The notes beneath the pieces are model-generated. The model did no database searches, was not told where the DNA came from, and saw nothing but the letters and a program-made list of their open reading frames with translations. Position numbers and translations under genes: made by a program. Source: Halomicroarcula saliterrae (GTDB taxonomy: Archaea > Halobacteriota > Halobacteria > Halobacteriales > Haloarculaceae). Taken from it: a stretch of 64,000 bases of DNA. The stretch is from contig NZ_JAMQON010000002.1 in the NCBI RefSeq assembly GCF_031624395.1, positions 496,001 through 560,000 on the forward strand, in the 5' to 3' direction. This document shows positions 60,726 through 64,000 of this stretch, piece after piece (position 1 is the first letter of the stretch; every line of letters starts with the position of its first letter).

Positions 60726-61652
60726 TCACATCCCGCCGGTGGCGGTGTCGGTCGGCGTGTCCGTCGGCATGCCAGTCGGCGTGCCCGTCTCGGTCCCGCC
60801 GGTCATCCCACCGGCTTCGGCGTCCGTCGCGACGACGACTCGCGCGCCGGGCTGACCGCCAGTGGGTTCGAGATAGCCCGTCGCGAAGATGGTCTGAGCG
60901 GCCATCTCGGTCAGATCGACGCTGAAGGTGGCGACCGGCTCCTCGTCGTTGGAGGGACTGTCCGGTCGGAGTTCAATCGAGCTGGTGTCCGAGGGGACGC
61001 GGACGTAGTCCCCGGCCTCGCCGAACTGCAGGTTGTCGGCGATGACCGTGTCGCCGGCTGTCACGTCGACGGCCGGGGCGTCGGGAATCGCGTGGACCGC
61101 TCGAACACGCGTGTTCCCGGCGGTGGCCGTCGTGTCTTCGTCGGGCAGGAGCGTGACGGTGAACGGCTGGTTCTGCCCGGACACTTCACCGATAGCCGCG
61201 GCCGTCTGGGGACCGCTCTCGAGGGTGACGGCTTGGTCGAACACCGGTTCGTCCCCGCCGGTCGGCGTGACGGTGATCTGGTGCTCACCGGCGGTCAGCG
61301 ACAGGTAGTCGCTCACTGTCTCGAAGGGGACGTCCTCCAGAACGGTGGAGCCGTCGACGGCGACGTCCACGTTCGGTGCGTCCGGAGCGAGATGGGCGAC
61401 GCGGAGCATCGCCTCGCCGCCGGCGGGCGTCTCGGTGCCGTCACCCTCGGTTTCCGTTTCCGTGCCGGTCTCCGTCTCCGTCTGCTGTTCCGTCTCGGTC
61501 ACGGTGTCCGTCGAGTCCATGCCGCCGCTTTCGGTGTCGGTCGCGGTTGGCGTGCCGCTCTGCCCGCCGCTGTCACTACAGCCGGCGAGGGCGACCAGCG
61601 CGCCGCCGGCAACTGTTAGTACACCGCGTCGAGTCTTGCTTTCTCGTTGCAT
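60726..61652 (-). CDS. DUF4397 lipoprotein
   Basis: A 308-residue exported protein. A Tat-like signal (ESKTRRGVLTVAGGALVALA) ends in the lipobox LAGC. A Thr/Glu/Ser-rich linker (about 30-80) leads to two DUF4397 beta-sandwich repeats (LRVAHLAPDAPNVDVAVDGS; RVRAVHAIPDAPAVDVTAGD). The C-terminal tail is Gly/Thr/Pro-rich. It is a cell-surface protein of unknown role. The TATA-like ACCATAACC (minus, near 61678) is at the expected distance. Confidence 0.85.
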   Translation of the reverse strand: MQRESKTRRGVLTVAGGALVALAGCSDSGGQSGTPTATDTESGGMDSTDTVTETEQQTETETGTETETEGDGTETPAGGEAMLRVAHLAPDAPNVDVAVDGSTVLEDVPFETVSDYLSLTAGEHQITVTPTGGDEPVFDQAVTLESGPQTAAAIGEVSGQNQPFTVTLLPDEDTTATAGNTRVRAVHAIPDAPAVDVTAGDTVIADNLQFGEAGDYVRVPSDTSSIELRPDSPSNDEEPVATFSVDLTEMAAQTIFATGYLEPTGGQPGARVVVATDAEAGGMTGGTETGTPTGMPTDTPTDTATGGM

Positions 61653-61807
61653 CGGTTGGCTCGACAGCGTCCGGGGTTATGGTAAGTGACAGTGTACGGC
61701 ACGTAAACCGGCATTTAATTCGCCACTCCGTCGACGGTGTCCGGCCCGAATAGAGGCCGCGCTCGGCACTACGCGGAAATCGGTCGAGTAACGTCCGGTC
61801 AGGGACC

Positions 61808-63157
61808 TCACTCGGCGAACAGGCTATCGACGATTTCCTCGGGGTCGAACGGTTCGAGATCGCCGTAGTCCTGCCCGGTTCCCAGGAAGAGAATCGGTTT
61901 GCCGGTGACGTGGGCCACCGAGATGGCCGCACCGCCCTGCGGGTCGGCGTCGGCCTTCGTCAGCACCGCGCCGTCGATTTCGGCCGCGTCGTCGAACTCG
62001 CGGGCGCGGTTGACCGCGTCCTGCCCCGCGACGGCCTCGTCGACGAACAGCGTCATATCGGGGTCGATGTTGCGGTCGATTTTGGCCAGCTGGGCCATCA
62101 GATCGTCGGAGGTGTGGAGGCGACCCGCCGTGTCGCCCAGCACCACGTCGATATCGTTGGCCTTGGCGTACTCGACCGCGTCGTAGACGACGGCCGTCGG
62201 GTCCGACCCCTGCTCGTGGGTGATAATCTTCTTGTCGAGGTTCTGGGCGTGCTTTTCGAGTTGCTCGTTCGCGCCGGCCCGGTAGGTGTCGCCGTTGGCC
62301 AGCACCGTCGAGAGCCCGCGGTCCTCGAAGTAGCGGGCGAGTTTTGCGATAGTCGTCGTCTTCCCGACGCCGTTGACGCCGGTGAAGATGATGACGACGG
62401 GCTTGTCGGCCGCCTGCACCCGCTCGTCGAAGTCGAACTGGCCGACGCTGATGACGTCGAACAGGGCTTCACGCAGCGCGTCCCGGACCAAGTTGCCCGT
62501 ACTGGAGAGCCGCCGGCGCGTCTCGCCGGTGAGGTTCTCCTCCACGCCGGAGAGAATCTCGTTGGCGACGCTCATCTCCACGTCGCTGGACAGCAAGGCG
62601 AGTTCGAGGTCGTCCAGATGCTTCTGGAGGTCCTCCTCTTCGATGACGGTCTTCCCCGTGGCCATGATTTTGGCCTTCTCGGTGAAGCTCCGCCCACCGC
62701 TGTCGTCGTCTTCCTCGTCGGGTGCCAGCGTCGGAACGTCGTCGGTGGCCTCGTCTCCGGACGCATCGTCGGCATCAGCCTCTGGGGACGCATCGTCGGC
62801 GTCCGCAGCTCCGGACACCTCGTCGGCATCCGTCTCTCGGGACGTGTCGTCGGCCGGCACGTCTTCGTCGACCGATGCGTCCTCGGTCGACGCGGCCTCG
62901 GCTGGCGGTTCCGGTGTCGAGTCGGCGTCGGGCGAGGTCGCGTCGTCACTGTCGGTCGACGCGTCATCGGCCTCGGCAGTCGTATCGGCTTCGGACTCCG
63001 TGTCCGCCTCGGGCTCCGAAACGGCCTCCTCGTCGTCGACCGCTTCGTCGTCGACCGCTTCGTCGTCGACCGCTTCGTCTTCGGCCGCTTCGTCGTCGAC
63101 GTCTTCTTCGACGTCGCTGGTGAACCCGCTGAGCTTGTCCTTCAGTCCGTCGAACAT
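61808..63157 (-). CDS. ftsY: signal recognition particle receptor FtsY
   Basis: Membrane-associated SRP GTPase that docks SRP54 at the Sec translocon. It has 449 residues: an extremely acidic A region (about 1-150), then the N and G domains with FTGVNGVGKTTTIAKLARYF, DTYRAGANEQL, DTAGRLHTSDDLMAQL and TKADADPQGGAAIS. The A region is built from DNA repeats: a 15-bp unit encoding DDEAV occurs five times at 63031-63105, and a 24-27-bp unit around 62757-62850 encodes ADADDAS-like repeats. It follows pfdA by seven bases. Confidence 0.96.
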   Translation of the reverse strand: MFDGLKDKLSGFTSDVEEDVDDEAAEDEAVDDEAVDDEAVDDEEAVSEPEADTESEADTTAEADDASTDSDDATSPDADSTPEPPAEAASTEDASVDEDVPADDTSRETDADEVSGAADADDASPEADADDASGDEATDDVPTLAPDEEDDDSGGRSFTEKAKIMATGKTVIEEEDLQKHLDDLELALLSSDVEMSVANEILSGVEENLTGETRRRLSSTGNLVRDALREALFDVISVGQFDFDERVQAADKPVVIIFTGVNGVGKTTTIAKLARYFEDRGLSTVLANGDTYRAGANEQLEKHAQNLDKKIITHEQGSDPTAVVYDAVEYAKANDIDVVLGDTAGRLHTSDDLMAQLAKIDRNIDPDMTLFVDEAVAGQDAVNRAREFDDAAEIDGAVLTKADADPQGGAAISVAHVTGKPILFLGTGQDYGDLEPFDPEEIVDSLFAE

Positions 63158-63164
63158 ATCGACC

Positions 63165-63626
63165 TTACTCGTCGGACTGCTGCTCTTCCTGCTGTTGCAT
63201 CATCTGCTGCATCTGCTGTTGTTGCATCTGCTGGGCCTGCTGTTCGAGTTCGCTCATCTCGCCCTCGACCTCGGCCTTGTCGTCCTGCAGTCCTTCGATG
63301 TGGCCGTCGAGGGTCTCTTTTTTCGTTTCGAGCGTGTCGACGGCGCCGCCCTGGTCGCGCTCCGCGGCGTAGCCGCCGCCCAGGGAGACGACGATCTCGT
63401 CGATGTCGTCGACCGTCGCGCGGACGTAGGCCTCGCCGCCGATGGGGACCTGCACCGTCGCGCCCGACTCCAGCACGTCGATGGCCTCGATGGCGTCGTC
63501 GATGTCGGATTTCTTCCCCTGCAGGCGCTCGACTTCCTCGTCGATGGCCTCCATCTCCTGTTCGAGCTGCTCGATCTCCTGCTGGAGCTGCTGCATGCCG
63601 CCGCCACCGCCACCGCCGCCCATCAT
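63165..63626 (-). CDS. pfdA: prefoldin alpha subunit
   Basis: Subunit of the hexameric prefoldin chaperone that passes unfolded chains to the thermosome. The 153-residue protein has an N-terminal coiled coil (MQQLQQEIEQLEQEMEAIDE), the beta-hairpin core (ATVQVPIGGEAYVRATVDDI; DEIVVSLGGGYAAERDQGGA) and a C-terminal coiled coil with a Gln/Met-rich end. It starts MMGGGGGGGG. Its ATG overlaps the rpl18a stop by four bases. Confidence 0.94.
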   Translation of the reverse strand: MMGGGGGGGGMQQLQQEIEQLEQEMEAIDEEVERLQGKKSDIDDAIEAIDVLESGATVQVPIGGEAYVRATVDDIDEIVVSLGGGYAAERDQGGAVDTLETKKETLDGHIEGLQDDKAEVEGEMSELEQQAQQMQQQQMQQMMQQQEEQQSDE

Positions 63627-63796
63627 GCTGCCACCTCGTCGATGGAGATCTGTGTGCGCTTGAGGTTGTGCTGGGAGCCGAAGTTACTGTAGACGCGCTC
63701 GGTGGCGACGTCCTCGTTCGGCGCCTCGACCTCCTGTTCGAACTGCTGTGGCCCGTCTCGGGCCGGGAAACTACCGCGAACAGTGTACGTGCTCAT
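63623..63796 (-). CDS. rpl18a: 50S ribosomal protein L18Ae (LX)
   Basis: A 57-residue archaeal L18a/LX protein, too short for common gene filters. It reads MSTYTVRGSFPARDGPQQF, then EVEAPNEDVATERVYSNFGS and QHNLKRTQISIDEV. Start, length and the order rpl18a-pfdA-ftsY match the conserved haloarchaeal operon. AGATACTT (minus, near 63828) is about 30 nt upstream as a TATA box, and GGAGGAT directly precedes the ATG. Confidence 0.92.
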   Translation of the reverse strand: MSTYTVRGSFPARDGPQQFEQEVEAPNEDVATERVYSNFGSQHNLKRTQISIDEVAA

Positions 63797-63918
63797 ATCC
63801 TCCGGTGCGGGCAGGACAGGGAAGTATCTTCCCCTTCAGCCTTTCTCAGTCTCGCTGACGGGGCCCGATTGTGGGGTCGACAGCGCTTATGACGGTCGCC
63901 GCCGACAGTAGCGACACA

Positions 63919-64000
63919 GTGGGACGTGACAGGTCAGAGCGGGGCGGTAGCGGCGGGACGCTGTTCCCGGGGCAGCGCCAGCTCTCCGAGTCGCATACGG
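63919..64000 (+). CDS. start of an unidentified gene, cut by the window end
   Basis: An open frame runs off the right edge. From the GTG at 63919 it reads VGRDRSERGGSGGTLFPGQR and on, arginine-rich and polar, with no recognised family. CTTATG at 63886-63891 is a TATA-like box about 30 nt before that GTG, in the same CGCTTATG context as the pyrH promoter. An in-frame ATG at 63889 overlaps the box and is less likely. It is divergent from rpl18a. Confidence 0.4.
   Translation, partial: MGRDRSERGGSGGTLFPGQRQLSESHT

Noticed and set aside
61808-63157. Frame on the opposite strand of ftsY (660 codons)
   Set aside because: It spans three genuine genes (ftsY, pfdA, rpl18a) and consists of Val/Gly/Arg-rich repeats derived from the acidic repeats of FtsY.

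Overview
The window is chromosomal DNA of a halophilic archaeon (class Halobacteria, probably a relative of the Haloarculaceae). The evidence is high GC, very acidic proteins, archaeal translation and secretion genes (aRF1, S19e, L18Ae/LX, SRP54, FtsY, prefoldin alpha), a complete A-type ATP synthase, a bacteriorhodopsin, Tat-type lipoprotein signals, and many start codons about 25-35 nt downstream of a TATA-like box with no Shine-Dalgarno site, as expected for leaderless haloarchaeal transcripts. I see no rRNA, tRNA, CRISPR array, insertion sequence or prophage.

Layout. 0.2-19.1 kb is mostly housekeeping: truA, a GNAT acetyltransferase, a SHOCT membrane protein, hisS, the rps19e-PDCD5-PP-loop operon, a flippase-like membrane protein, thiL, two site-2 proteases, pyrH-lysS, argS, a ParA/MinD ATPase, aRF1 and a DUF6276 protein. 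19.2-30.8 kb is a bioenergetics block: the minus-strand atpHIKECFAB genes, then a bacteriorhodopsin gene with its own promoter and terminator, then atpD. A VTE3-like quinone methyltransferase and a manganese catalase lie on the other side. 31-37 kb holds SRP54, a small HTH/membrane operon, a CPBP protease, surE and an SLC41/MgtE-type transporter split into two genes. 37.2-42.0 kb is a complete CUT1 sugar ABC operon. 42.3-49 kb contains a nucleoside-recognition membrane protein, a CBS-MaoC fusion, a secreted nuclease, a membrane molybdopterin oxidoreductase, and a UPF0200-UPF0201-HAD operon. 49.4-60.5 kb has GGPP synthase, a solute-binding protein paired with an MCP-like transducer that lacks the MCP signalling tip, etfBA, a divergent pair of secreted/membrane proteins (one a membrane-anchored winged helix), an AEC transporter, a cupin and KDPG aldolase. 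60.7-64 kb has a DUF4397 lipoprotein, the rpl18a-pfdA-ftsY operon and the start of a gene that leaves the window.

How the parts fit. ATP synthase, the light-driven proton pump and the quinone methyltransferase would all act on the proton-motive force. SRP54, FtsY, Tat lipoproteins and the site-2 proteases serve membrane traffic. The sugar ABC operon, the KDPG aldolase of the semi-phosphorylative Entner-Doudoroff pathway and the binding-protein/transducer pair point to organotrophic growth on sugars.

Most notable non-gene signals. (1) A nested palindromic element occurs complete at about 49.09-49.35 kb, with one arm deleted at about 35.34-35.52 kb, and in minimal form at about 16.03-16.08 kb. 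Its stems differ in sequence between copies yet stay perfectly complementary. (2) The bop gene sits inside the ATP synthase cluster with a promoter that resembles the Halobacterium bop activator site plus TATA box. (3) A two-hairpin plus TTTTTCATCGACGTTT element occurs twice. (4) A 40-bp tandem repeat lies between truA and the GNAT gene.
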